The position numbers and the translations under genes were made by a program. Source: Prado023 sp963753075 (GTDB lineage Bacteria; Actinomycetota; Actinomycetes; S36-B12; CAIYMF01). From it: 64,000 bases of DNA. How positions within the stretch are numbered: the first letter of the stretch is position 1; each line of letters starts with the position of its first letter. The notes under the pieces were generated by a model. It was not told where the DNA came from and searched no databases. It worked only from the letters and a program-made list of their open reading frames with translations. Where the stretch lies: contig CAVWAR010000002.1 in NCBI GenBank assembly GCA_963753075.1, positions 806,001 through 870,000 on the forward strand. The letters run 5' to 3'. This document shows, in pieces, positions 21,053 through 28,018 of this stretch.

Positions 21053-21752
21053 CGCCGCCCGCAGCCGGGTCCGCAGGCGTCCCGTCGAGCCCGTCGAGCA
21101 CAGCCCGGGTCCCCGATAGCCCGAGCCGGGTGGCCCCAGCGGAGATCATCTCCAGGGCCGCGTCCGAGGTCCGGACCCCGCCGCTGGCCTTGACGCCCAT
21201 CGTCGCGCCGACCGTGTTGGCCATCAGGGAGATCGCGTGGGCAGAGGCGCCACCGGAGGGGTGGAAGCCGGTCGAGGTCTTCACGAAGTCAGCGCCAGCC
21301 TCCTGGCACAGGATGCACGCGCGCACGATCTCATCGTCGGTGAGGGCGGCCGTCTCGAGGATCACCTTGAGCAGCACGCCGTCGGTGGCGGCCCGAACGG
21401 CGCCGACCTCCTTCTCCGTGATCCGCCAGAGACCGGCCTTGATGGCACCCACGTCGACGACCATGTCGACCTCGTCGGCGCCGTCGGCGACCGAGCGGGC
21501 CGCCTCGGCAGCCTTGATGTCGGAGTTGTGCTTACCGCTCGGGAAGCCCGCGACCGTGCACACCGCGATCTCCGGGGCGAGCAGACCCTCGGGCAGTGGC
21601 AGGAAGGACGGGGAGATGCAGACCGAGAAGACGCCGAGGTCGTTGGCCTCCGCGCACAGGGCCGCCACATCGTCGGGAGTCGCCTCCGGCTTGAGCAGGG
21701 TGTGGTCGATCATGCGGGTGATCTCGGTGCGAGTCAGGGCCATGGCCTGCAT
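21042..21752 (-). CDS. deoC: Deoxyribose-phosphate aldolase
   Basis: A 236-residue class I aldolase that cleaves deoxyribose-5-phosphate to glyceraldehyde-3-phosphate and acetaldehyde. Seen are DHTLLKPEAT, the VDVGAIKAG loop, LKVILETAAL, the Schiff-base Lys in FVKTSTGF and GVKASGGVRT. Two starts are possible (21752 or 21743, both ATG). It is the upstream member of a two-gene unit with the uridine kinase and diverges from purine nucleoside phosphorylase. No deoA or deoB gene lies nearby. Confidence 0.95.
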   Translation of the reverse strand: MQAMALTRTEITRMIDHTLLKPEATPDDVAALCAEANDLGVFSVCISPSFLPLPEGLLAPEIAVCTVAGFPSGKHNSDIKAAEAARSVADGADEVDMVVDVGAIKAGLWRITEKEVGAVRAATDGVLLKVILETAALTDDEIVRACILCQEAGADFVKTSTGFHPSGGASAHAISLMANTVGATMGVKASGGVRTSDAALEMISAGATRLGLSGTRAVLDGLDGTPADPAAGGDGY

Positions 21753-21876
21753 TCTGGTCCGGTCGGCGCGGCTGTGGCCTGCTGGGAAGCCGGAGTCCGG
21801 GGAACCGGGCGCGCTGGGTCAGCCGGCACGCGCAGTCGGCCCGTCGCTCAGGGAGAACCGGGCACCCCGACCGGGA

Positions 21877-21882
21877 TAGCGT
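21877..21882 (+). promoter_or_regulatory. Leaderless-type promoter of purine nucleoside phosphorylase
   Basis: TAGCGT, a 7-nt spacer, then ATG at 21890. No RBS is present before the ATG. Confidence 0.5.
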
Positions 21883-21889
21883 CGCGGAC

Positions 21890-22711
21890 ATGACTGATGC
21901 AGCGCCCACCCCCGAGGAAGACCCGACCGCCGCAGCCGCGAAGGCCGCCGTCGAACTGGCCGAGCTGACCGGTGCGCCCACCCACGACATCGCTCTCGTC
22001 CTCGGTTCCGGTTGGCTCCCGGCGGTGGACCTGCTCGGCGATACAGCCGCGGAGCTCGCGTCAACCGCGCTGCACGGCTTCGCGCCGCCGGCCGTGGCCG
22101 GGCACGCGGGGAAGATCCGCAGCATCACCACCTCGTCGGGCAGCCGGGCGCTGGTCTTCCTCGGACGTACCCACCTGTACGAGGGTCGTGGGGTGGACGC
22201 CGTGGTGCACGGGGTGCGCACCGCATCGGCGGCCGGGTGTCGGACCATCGTGCTCACCAACGGGTGCGGCGGGCTGGACCCGCAGTGGACGCCGGGGACG
22301 CCGGTCCTGATCAGCGACCAGATCAACATGACCGGCACGTCGCCGCTGCACGGTGCGACGTTCATCGACCTGACCGACCTGTACTCCCCACGGCTGCGCG
22401 CGCTGTGCCGGGAGATCGACCCCACGCTGGCTGAAGGGGTCTACCTCCAGTTCCGCGGCCCGCAGTACGAGACCCCTGCCGAGGTCCGGATGGCCGGCAC
22501 CCTCGGAGCCGACCTCGTGGGCATGTCCACGACCCTGGAGGCCATCGCCGCCCGCGAGGCCGGCATGGAGATCCTTGGCCTGTCGCTGGTTACCAACCTT
22601 GCCGCCGGGATGACCGGCGAGGCCCTGAACCACGAGGAGGTCCTTGAGGCGGGCAAGCTCGCAGCGGAACGAATGGGTGGCCTCCTGGCGACTGTGGTGG
22701 GTCGGCTGTGA
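21890..22711 (+). CDS. Purine-nucleoside phosphorylase (trimeric type)
   Basis: A 273-residue enzyme that splits inosine/guanosine and their deoxy forms with phosphate. Motifs are LVLGSGW (phosphate loop), FLGRTHLYEG, LTNGCGGL, QINMTGTSPLHG, FRGPQYETPAEVR (purine-site Glu) and LVTNLAAGM (Asn that recognises 6-oxopurines). These mark the homotrimeric class. The GTG of the next gene overlaps its stop (GTGA), so it is coupled to a phosphohexomutase that could process the sugar phosphate. Confidence 0.94.
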   Translation: MTDAAPTPEEDPTAAAAKAAVELAELTGAPTHDIALVLGSGWLPAVDLLGDTAAELASTALHGFAPPAVAGHAGKIRSITTSSGSRALVFLGRTHLYEGRGVDAVVHGVRTASAAGCRTIVLTNGCGGLDPQWTPGTPVLISDQINMTGTSPLHGATFIDLTDLYSPRLRALCREIDPTLAEGVYLQFRGPQYETPAEVRMAGTLGADLVGMSTTLEAIAAREAGMEILGLSLVTNLAAGMTGEALNHEEVLEAGKLAAERMGGLLATVVGRL

Positions 22712-24402
22712 ACGCGCTCGACGCGGAGCTGACCGCGGCGGTGAACGCCTGGATCGACGGCGATCCGGACCCCGCCACGTCCGCCGAGCTCGCCGCCACG
22801 CGTACCGCTGCCCAGTCCGGAGACGCCGGTGCGCTCGCCGAGCTCGCCGATGCCTTCTCCGGGACCCTGCAGTTCGGTACCGCCGGCCTGCGCGGCAAGT
22901 TGGGCCCCGGTCCCAACCGGATGAACCGGGTCGTGGTCTCCCGTGCCGCCGCCGGCCTGGCCCAGTACCTGCGTGATCAGGGCAAGGACGGCGCGCCGGT
23001 GGTCATCGGGTTCGATGCCCGGTACAACTCCGACATCTTCGCCAGGGACACCGCGGAGATCTTTGCGGGTGCCGGATTCCGGGCAATGATCTGCCCGCGG
23101 CCGCTGCCCACCCCGGTCCTTGCCGGCGCGATCCTGACCTACGGGGCCGCCGCCGGCGTGGTGGTCACCGCCTCGCACAACCCACCACAGGACAACGGCT
23201 ACAAGGTCTACCTGGGTGATGGGGCGCAGATCGTCCCCCCGGCCGATGCCCAGATCGCGGCCTGCATCTCGGCCGTCGGTCCGGTGGCGGGAATCCCGCG
23301 CGGCGACGAGTACGTCACCCTCGACGAGGGTGTGGTCGACAGCTACCTGGCCCGTGTCTGCGGCCTGGCGCTGCCCGGCGGACCCAGGGACGTCTCAGTG
23401 GCCTACACCGCTATGCACGGCGTGGGCAGCCCGCTGATGAGGGCAGCGCTGACAGGTGCCGGGTTCCCGGCTCCGTTGGCGGTCGTGGCCCAGGACGAGC
23501 CGGACCCGGACTTCCCGACCGTGTCGTTCCCGAACCCCGAGGAGCCGGGGGCGATGGATCTCGCGATGGACCTGGCCGGCGGAGCCAGCGTCGACCTCGT
23601 GCTCGCGAACGATCCTGACGCGGATCGGTGCGCTGTCGGGGTACCGGTGGCCGACGGGGGCTTCCGGATGCTCACCGGTGATGAGGTGGGCGCACTGCTC
23701 GGGTGGTGGATCCTGCAGCGCGGGCAGCGGTCCGGCACTCCGGCGACGGGCAGCTACGCCAACTCGATCGTCAGCTCCCAGCTGCTGGGTGCGATCGCGC
23801 ACGCTGCCGGGCTGGACTTCCGTGAGACGTTGACCGGCTTCAAGTGGATCTCCCGGGCAGCTGACGACCTGGCGTTCGGGTACGAGGAGGCACTGGGCTA
23901 CTGCGTGGACCCGACCGCGGTCCGTGACAAGGACGGGATCTCGGCTGGGCTGCTGATCACGGAGATGGTCGCGACGCTCAAGGCCGAGGGGCGCGGCGTC
24001 CAGGACGTCCTCGACGAGCTCGCGATCGCGCACGGCGTGCACGCCACTGCCCAGGTGTCGTTGCGGTTCACCGACCTCTCGGCGATCCCCGCTCTGATGG
24101 CCGCGCTGCGACTCGCTCCGCCCACCGGTTTCGGGGGGCTCGATGTCGTGGAGGCGATCGATCTCGAGGCCGGCTCGGCGCAGCTGCCCCCCACGGACGG
24201 GCTGACCTACATGCTCAGCGGTGCCGAGGGCGTCGACGGGGCCCGGGTCATCATCCGCCCGAGCGGTACCGAGCCGAAGATCAAGGCCTACCTCGAAGTC
24301 CGGGCCCCGGTCGGGACCGACGGCGTGGCGGTGGCCCGCGCGCACGCCCAGGCGAGCCTCACTGCCGTGGCCGACAGCGTCCGCGGGCGCTTGAGCGGCT
24401 GA
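22708..24402 (+). CDS. pmmB: Phosphoglucomutase/phosphomannomutase (PmmB-like)
   Basis: A 564-residue alpha-D-phosphohexomutase. The phosphoserine loop is TASHNPPQDNGYKVY (Ser156), the magnesium loop is NDPDADRCA, the sugar-specificity region contains GYEEALGY, and the phosphate-binding loop is RPSGTEPKIK. The co-transcribed nucleoside phosphorylase suggests it acts on ribose/deoxyribose-1-phosphate (phosphopentomutase activity). That is an inference, because the motifs alone do not separate pentose from hexose substrates. The stop codon lies inside a tandem repeat of four TGAGCGGC units. Confidence 0.9.
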   Translation: MNALDAELTAAVNAWIDGDPDPATSAELAATRTAAQSGDAGALAELADAFSGTLQFGTAGLRGKLGPGPNRMNRVVVSRAAAGLAQYLRDQGKDGAPVVIGFDARYNSDIFARDTAEIFAGAGFRAMICPRPLPTPVLAGAILTYGAAAGVVVTASHNPPQDNGYKVYLGDGAQIVPPADAQIAACISAVGPVAGIPRGDEYVTLDEGVVDSYLARVCGLALPGGPRDVSVAYTAMHGVGSPLMRAALTGAGFPAPLAVVAQDEPDPDFPTVSFPNPEEPGAMDLAMDLAGGASVDLVLANDPDADRCAVGVPVADGGFRMLTGDEVGALLGWWILQRGQRSGTPATGSYANSIVSSQLLGAIAHAAGLDFRETLTGFKWISRAADDLAFGYEEALGYCVDPTAVRDKDGISAGLLITEMVATLKAEGRGVQDVLDELAIAHGVHATAQVSLRFTDLSAIPALMAALRLAPPTGFGGLDVVEAIDLEAGSAQLPPTDGLTYMLSGAEGVDGARVIIRPSGTEPKIKAYLEVRAPVGTDGVAVARAHAQASLTAVADSVRGRLSG

Positions 24403-24473
24403 GCGGCTGAGCGGCTGAGCGGCGCCGCGCGCCGCTCACCGCCGTTCGCCCTCCCCGTTTCCGTTCGCCCTCC
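24392..24473. repeat. TGAGCGGC tandem octamers plus hairpin and 13-bp direct repeat
   Basis: Four exact TGAGCGGC units run from 24392 to 24423, and the second begins with the pmmB stop codon. GCCGCTCA at 24431-24438 is the exact reverse complement of the unit and forms a hairpin with the last one (loop GCCGCGC). CCGTTCGCCCTCC then occurs twice, at 24442-24454 and 24461-24473. This is the convergent space before the next gene and probably acts as a terminator with alternative left arms. Confidence 0.6.
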
Positions 24474-24538
24474 AGGAATGAGCGGAGGGTGACTGCAGTT
24501 GCGGAGGGAGAGCGGGAGGGTCTCGAGCGGCTGATCGC

Positions 24539-24979
24539 CTACTGGCAGGGTCGCTCCATCAGCGCCCTGACGTAGTCGTCCGGCGCCCCAGCGGCACGGG
24601 CTGCCTCGGTGATGATGCCCAGGTAGCGTGCTGAGGGCAGCCCGCCCTCGTAGGCATCCACAACGTAGAGCCACGCCGGCTCCTCGCCCTCCAGGGTCTG
24701 GATCCGGACGTGGATCTTGCGATGGATGTCGAGGTCGGATCCTTCCCAGCGATCGAGCAGCGACTCATCCTCGCTGGCGATCTCGTAGAGCATCACGAAC
24801 ACGCTGTGTGTGGGGTCCTCGACGACCGTCGCCAGGGCGCCCTCCCATCCCAGGTCCTCACCGGCGAAGGAGAGCCGCCAACCGACGAGCCACCCGGGAC
24901 CGCGCACCGGGGAGTGTGGGGCCCGTTCGAGCATCTGCCGGGGATCGAGGTTCGACCCGTACGCCGCGTAGAGGACCAC
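24539..24979 (-). CDS. Gamma-glutamylcyclotransferase-like protein
   Basis: A 146-residue protein with the GGCT/AIG2 fold signature YAAYGSNLDPRQM at the N terminus, and a Glu in LLDRWEGSDL at the place of the family catalytic acid. The family forms 5-oxoproline from gamma-glutamyl peptides or amines, but the substrate here is unknown. Start is GTG at 24979, preceded 7 nt upstream by a TACTCT hexamer (24987-24992), so it is probably leaderless. Confidence 0.8.
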   Translation of the reverse strand: MVLYAAYGSNLDPRQMLERAPHSPVRGPGWLVGWRLSFAGEDLGWEGALATVVEDPTHSVFVMLYEIASEDESLLDRWEGSDLDIHRKIHVRIQTLEGEEPAWLYVVDAYEGGLPSARYLGIITEAARAAGAPDDYVRALMERPCQ

Positions 24980-24986
24980 GTCGCAC

Positions 24987-24992
24987 AGAGTA
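24987..24992 (-). promoter_or_regulatory. Leaderless-type promoter of the cyclotransferase gene
   Basis: On the minus strand TACTCT, a 7-nt spacer, then the GTG start. It lies in the short gap left by the truncated acetyltransferase gene upstream. Confidence 0.45.
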
Positions 24993-25033
24993 GTGCTGTG
25001 ATCAGCTCCTGCGGAAGGTCGGCACCGACTGCG

Positions 25034-25381
25034 TCACCATCCGGTCCCGATCCCGCGGCCGCGTGCATCCGGGGTCAGCGATACCCCGATGCTGATCGCG
25101 CGTGATCCCAGGTTGGGTCCGTGCAGCTCGCTGTGCCAACTCATGTCACCCACGGGGACCCAGCCCCCGTCCGGCGCCTCGGCAGTACGTACCTCCACCA
25201 TGGCCCGGTCATGCCAACCCTCGTCGAACCGGATGTCGAACACACCCCAGTCGTCATAGGCACTCGCGGTGTCGGGCCGTTCCTCATCGCCGACGAGCCG
25301 TCGGATCCGGACCTGGTGGCCTGCAGCGGTCGCCCCGTGCAACGGCAGGACGACCTCCGGAAGAGGCGGTTCGACGGCCAT
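25034..25381 (-). pseudogene. GNAT-type acetyltransferase, truncated in the acetyl-CoA motif
   Basis: A 115-codon reading frame (ATG at 25381, GGAGGGA upstream). Its C terminus, IGVSLTPDARGRGIGTG, is the acetyl-CoA-binding R/Q-x-x-G-x-G motif of GNAT enzymes, but the frame stops two codons later. The helix after this motif and the following strands, about 60 residues in intact relatives, are missing. The next gene's promoter begins about 40 nt downstream. The upstream part (VGDMSWH, GPNLGSRA) looks like a normal GNAT N-terminal half. Likely a non-functional remnant. A diverged minimal protein is less likely. Confidence 0.6.
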
Positions 25382-25651
25382 GGGCTCCCTCCGGTGGTGG
25401 GCGTTGCGGCGCGCGGCCTGGATCGCATCGACCGTGCGGACGAGGTTGTGCATGACGCGAGGGGTGGGTTGGCCCCGGGCCGTGCACCGTGCGCGCTGAT
25501 CCTGTCATGACCGAGCCCACGGCCGGGCAGGTGCACCCCGATGATGAGCGCGGGAAGGACGGGGGATCTGAGCGTGCCGCGCGGCTCGGTGCCAACCGCA
25601 TGACCCTGTCCTGATCGGCTGCCCGGGCGCGCGCTGGGCGGAAGATGCGCG

Positions 25652-27040
25652 ATGATCGACGCCATGACCGCGGTGGTGATCGTCGGAGGTGGCCCGGGCG
25701 GCTATGAGGCCGCCCTGGTGGCCGCGCAGATGGGCGCCGAGGTGACCCTTGTGGACTCGGACGGGATCGGCGGCTCGGCGGTCCTCACCGACTGCGTGCC
25801 CAGCAAGGCGCTGCTGGCTGTCGCGGAGTCCGCCACCCAGGTCCGCGAGAGCCCTGCTCTCGGTATCACCGGAACGTCGAGCACGGTCGGGGTCGACCTG
25901 GCGGCGGTCAACGCCCGGATCCTCGACCTGGCCGCCGCGCAGAGCCAGGACACCGCCAGCAGGTGCGCGCGCGAGGGCGTCCGGTTGCTGGCAGGCCGGG
26001 GCCGACTCGACGGACCTGGGGTGGTGGTGGTCGATCTGGCCGCTGGGGGCACGGAGCGGATCGAGGCCGATGCCATCCTGCTGGCCACTGGGGCGCGTCC
26101 GCGGGTGCTGGACACCGCCGCGCCCGATGGCGACCGGATCCTGACGTGGGAACAGGTCTACGCACTGGCGCAGGCACCGGAGCGACTCGTGGTCGTGGGT
26201 TCGGGCGTGACCGGCGCGGAGTTCGCCTGTGCCTACCAGGCCCTGGGCTCCGAGGTGGTCCTGGTGTCCAGTCGCGAGCACGTGCTCCCGGGCGAGGACC
26301 CCGACGCTGCCCAGGTCCTCGAGGACGTGTTCGAGCGGCGTGGGATGACAGTGCTGCGGCAGTCGCGGGCCGTCTCGGCCACGCGAACCACCGGTGGCGT
26401 GCTGGTCACCCTTGCTGACGGGCGCACCGTCGAGGGGTCGCACTGCCTGATGGCCGTCGGCTCGGTGCCCAACACGGAGGACCTCGCACTGGCCGATGCG
26501 GGGGTGCGGACGAACGGCGCGGGGTTCATCGAGGTCGATCGGGTCTCGCGCACCTCGGCGCGCGGGGTGTACGCCGCCGGCGACTGCACCGGGGTGTTCC
26601 TGCTGGCCTCAGTGGCCGCCATGCAGGGCCGGATCGCCATGTGGCACGCCCTTGGTGGTGCCGTGGCGCCCCTGGACCTGCGCACGGTCAGCTCCAACGT
26701 GTTCACCGATCCCGAGATCGCCACGGTCGGGTACACCCAGGCCGACGTCGATGCCGGCCGGGTGAACGCCGAGGTGGTCACCCTGCCCCTGGCCACCAAT
26801 GCCCGGGCGAAGATGCAGGGCATGACCGATGGCTTCGTCAAGGTCCTGTGCCGGCGGGGCACGCGGATCGTGACCGGCGGCGTGGTCGTGGCCCCGAAGG
26901 CCTCAGAGCTGGTGTTCGGCCTGTCGCTGGCCGTCGAGCAGCGGATGACCGTCGACGAGGTGGCCGCTACCTTCACCGTGTACCCGTCCCTGACGGGATC
27001 CATCGCCGAGGCCGCCCGACGGCTGCGCGCGTTCGACTGA
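25652..27040 (+). CDS. lpdA: LpdA-type flavoprotein (NAD(P)H-quinone/disulfide reductase family)
   Basis: A 462-residue two-dinucleotide-domain flavoprotein (GGGPGGYEAALVAAQ near residue 12; second GxGxxG in VVGSGVTGAEFA; FAD motif YAAGDCTG). The redox-disulfide position reads GGSAVLTDCVPSK: the first Cys is Ala43 and only Cys48 remains. The C-terminal His-Glu region of dihydrolipoamide dehydrogenase is altered (VYPSLTGS). This pattern matches mycobacterial LpdA (Rv3303c type), described as an NAD(P)H-quinone reductase, rather than true dihydrolipoamide dehydrogenase. Start at 25652 with GGAAG 7 nt upstream. Confidence 0.87.
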   Translation: MIDAMTAVVIVGGGPGGYEAALVAAQMGAEVTLVDSDGIGGSAVLTDCVPSKALLAVAESATQVRESPALGITGTSSTVGVDLAAVNARILDLAAAQSQDTASRCAREGVRLLAGRGRLDGPGVVVVDLAAGGTERIEADAILLATGARPRVLDTAAPDGDRILTWEQVYALAQAPERLVVVGSGVTGAEFACAYQALGSEVVLVSSREHVLPGEDPDAAQVLEDVFERRGMTVLRQSRAVSATRTTGGVLVTLADGRTVEGSHCLMAVGSVPNTEDLALADAGVRTNGAGFIEVDRVSRTSARGVYAAGDCTGVFLLASVAAMQGRIAMWHALGGAVAPLDLRTVSSNVFTDPEIATVGYTQADVDAGRVNAEVVTLPLATNARAKMQGMTDGFVKVLCRRGTRIVTGGVVVAPKASELVFGLSLAVEQRMTVDEVAATFTVYPSLTGSIAEAARRLRAFD

Positions 27041-27045
27041 GGGGC

Positions 27046-27900
27046 ATGGTCATGAGCCACGACAGCAACCGAACTCGCCCGCACCCAGGAGCCTGGCAGG
27101 CGCAGCCGGGTGCAGGGCTTGGGGTGGCCAGCGTGCCCAACATGCGCGACCTCGGTGGGTGGTCGACGCGCGACGCCGGCCGGGTCGTCTGGGGGGCCGT
27201 CTACCGATCGACGGACCTGAGCAGGCTCACGAAGGAGGACCGCCGGGCGGTGGGGGCCCTCGGAATCCGCGCGGTCTTCGACCTGCGCACAGTCGGGGAG
27301 CGGGCCACCGCACCAGACGTGCTGCCCGAGGGCGCCGGCTACCGCGCCCTGGACATCCTCGCCGACTCGACGCTGGCGGTACCTGCGAACCTGATGAAGC
27401 TGCTGTCCGATCCGCCGGCGGCCACCGAGGCCCTGACCCCCGCCCGGGTCCTTGACCTGTTCGGCTCGGCGTATCGCGAGATCATCTCCCTGCCCAGCGC
27501 CCGATCCGGGTACCGGGAGCTGTTCTACGACCTGGGCCCGGGGGCCGATCGGCCGGCTCTGCTGCACTGCACGACTGGCAAGGACCGAACCGGTTGGGCA
27601 GCCGCTGCGCTGCTGATGCTGCTCGGGGTCTCCGATGAGGACGTCATGGCCGACTACCTGCTCACCAACGACCTGCTCCTGCCCGCGTTGGCGCCGATGT
27701 TCGACCTGTTCAGGCAGGGCGGTGGGGACCCCGAGGTCCTCGTGCCCGTGTTCGGTGTCGAGCCGGAGTACCTCAACGTCGCCCTCGAGACGATGAGCAG
27801 TGAGTACGGGTCGATCGAGGGGTACTTCAGCAACGGCCTCGGCCTGGACGACCGGACCCTCGACGCACTGCGCACGGCATTGACCGAGTTCCCCGACTGA
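27046..27900 (+). CDS. Tyrosine/serine protein phosphatase (MptpB-like)
   Basis: A 284-residue phosphatase of the tyrosine phosphatase superfamily. It contains the N-terminal motif NMRDLGGW, the YRSTDLSRL segment and the P-loop HCTTGKDRTG with catalytic Cys and Arg. This form (HCxxGKDR) is typical of bacterial enzymes with tyrosine, serine and phosphoinositide activity. Two ATGs are close (27046, 27052), 5 and 11 nt after the lpdA stop, so it is probably co-transcribed with lpdA. The in-frame extension to 26641 lies within lpdA and is not used. Confidence 0.85.
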   Translation: MVMSHDSNRTRPHPGAWQAQPGAGLGVASVPNMRDLGGWSTRDAGRVVWGAVYRSTDLSRLTKEDRRAVGALGIRAVFDLRTVGERATAPDVLPEGAGYRALDILADSTLAVPANLMKLLSDPPAATEALTPARVLDLFGSAYREIISLPSARSGYRELFYDLGPGADRPALLHCTTGKDRTGWAAAALLMLLGVSDEDVMADYLLTNDLLLPALAPMFDLFRQGGGDPEVLVPVFGVEPEYLNVALETMSSEYGSIEGYFSNGLGLDDRTLDALRTALTEFPD

Positions 27901-27940
27901 CCCGGGCGGCCCGGGCAATGGCTTTGGTCCAGGAGGTGGC

Positions 27941-28018
27941 ATGGTGCAGCGCATGGGCAACCTGAGCACCATCGACTCCAGCTGTGCTGGCCACGTGCCG
28001 GCCCGGAGCCGGCGATGA
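27941..28018 (+). CDS. 25-codon ORF coupled to hypF (possible leader peptide)
   Basis: A short ORF with a near-ideal AGGAGG (27931-27936) 4 nt before its ATG. It encodes 25 residues, mixed polar with one Cys and an Arg-rich end (PARSRR). Its TGA overlaps the hypF ATG in an ATGA junction, so hypF translation may depend on it; hypF has no good RBS of its own. It could be a regulatory leader peptide or simply a coupling cistron. It is too short for a family assignment. Confidence 0.4.
   Translation: MVQRMGNLSTIDSSCAGHVPARSRR

Noticed and set aside
24392..24423. Tandem octamers considered as a CRISPR-like array
   Set aside because: Units are contiguous without spacers and only 8 bp long.
25652..27040. 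Calling lpdA a standard dihydrolipoamide dehydrogenase
   Set aside because: One redox cysteine and the His-Glu pair are missing, and no 2-oxoacid dehydrogenase genes are adjacent.
27901..27915. CCCGGG-N3-CCCGGG as terminator of the phosphatase gene
   Set aside because: A 6-bp palindrome with a 3-nt loop is common by chance at this GC content, and no other support was seen.
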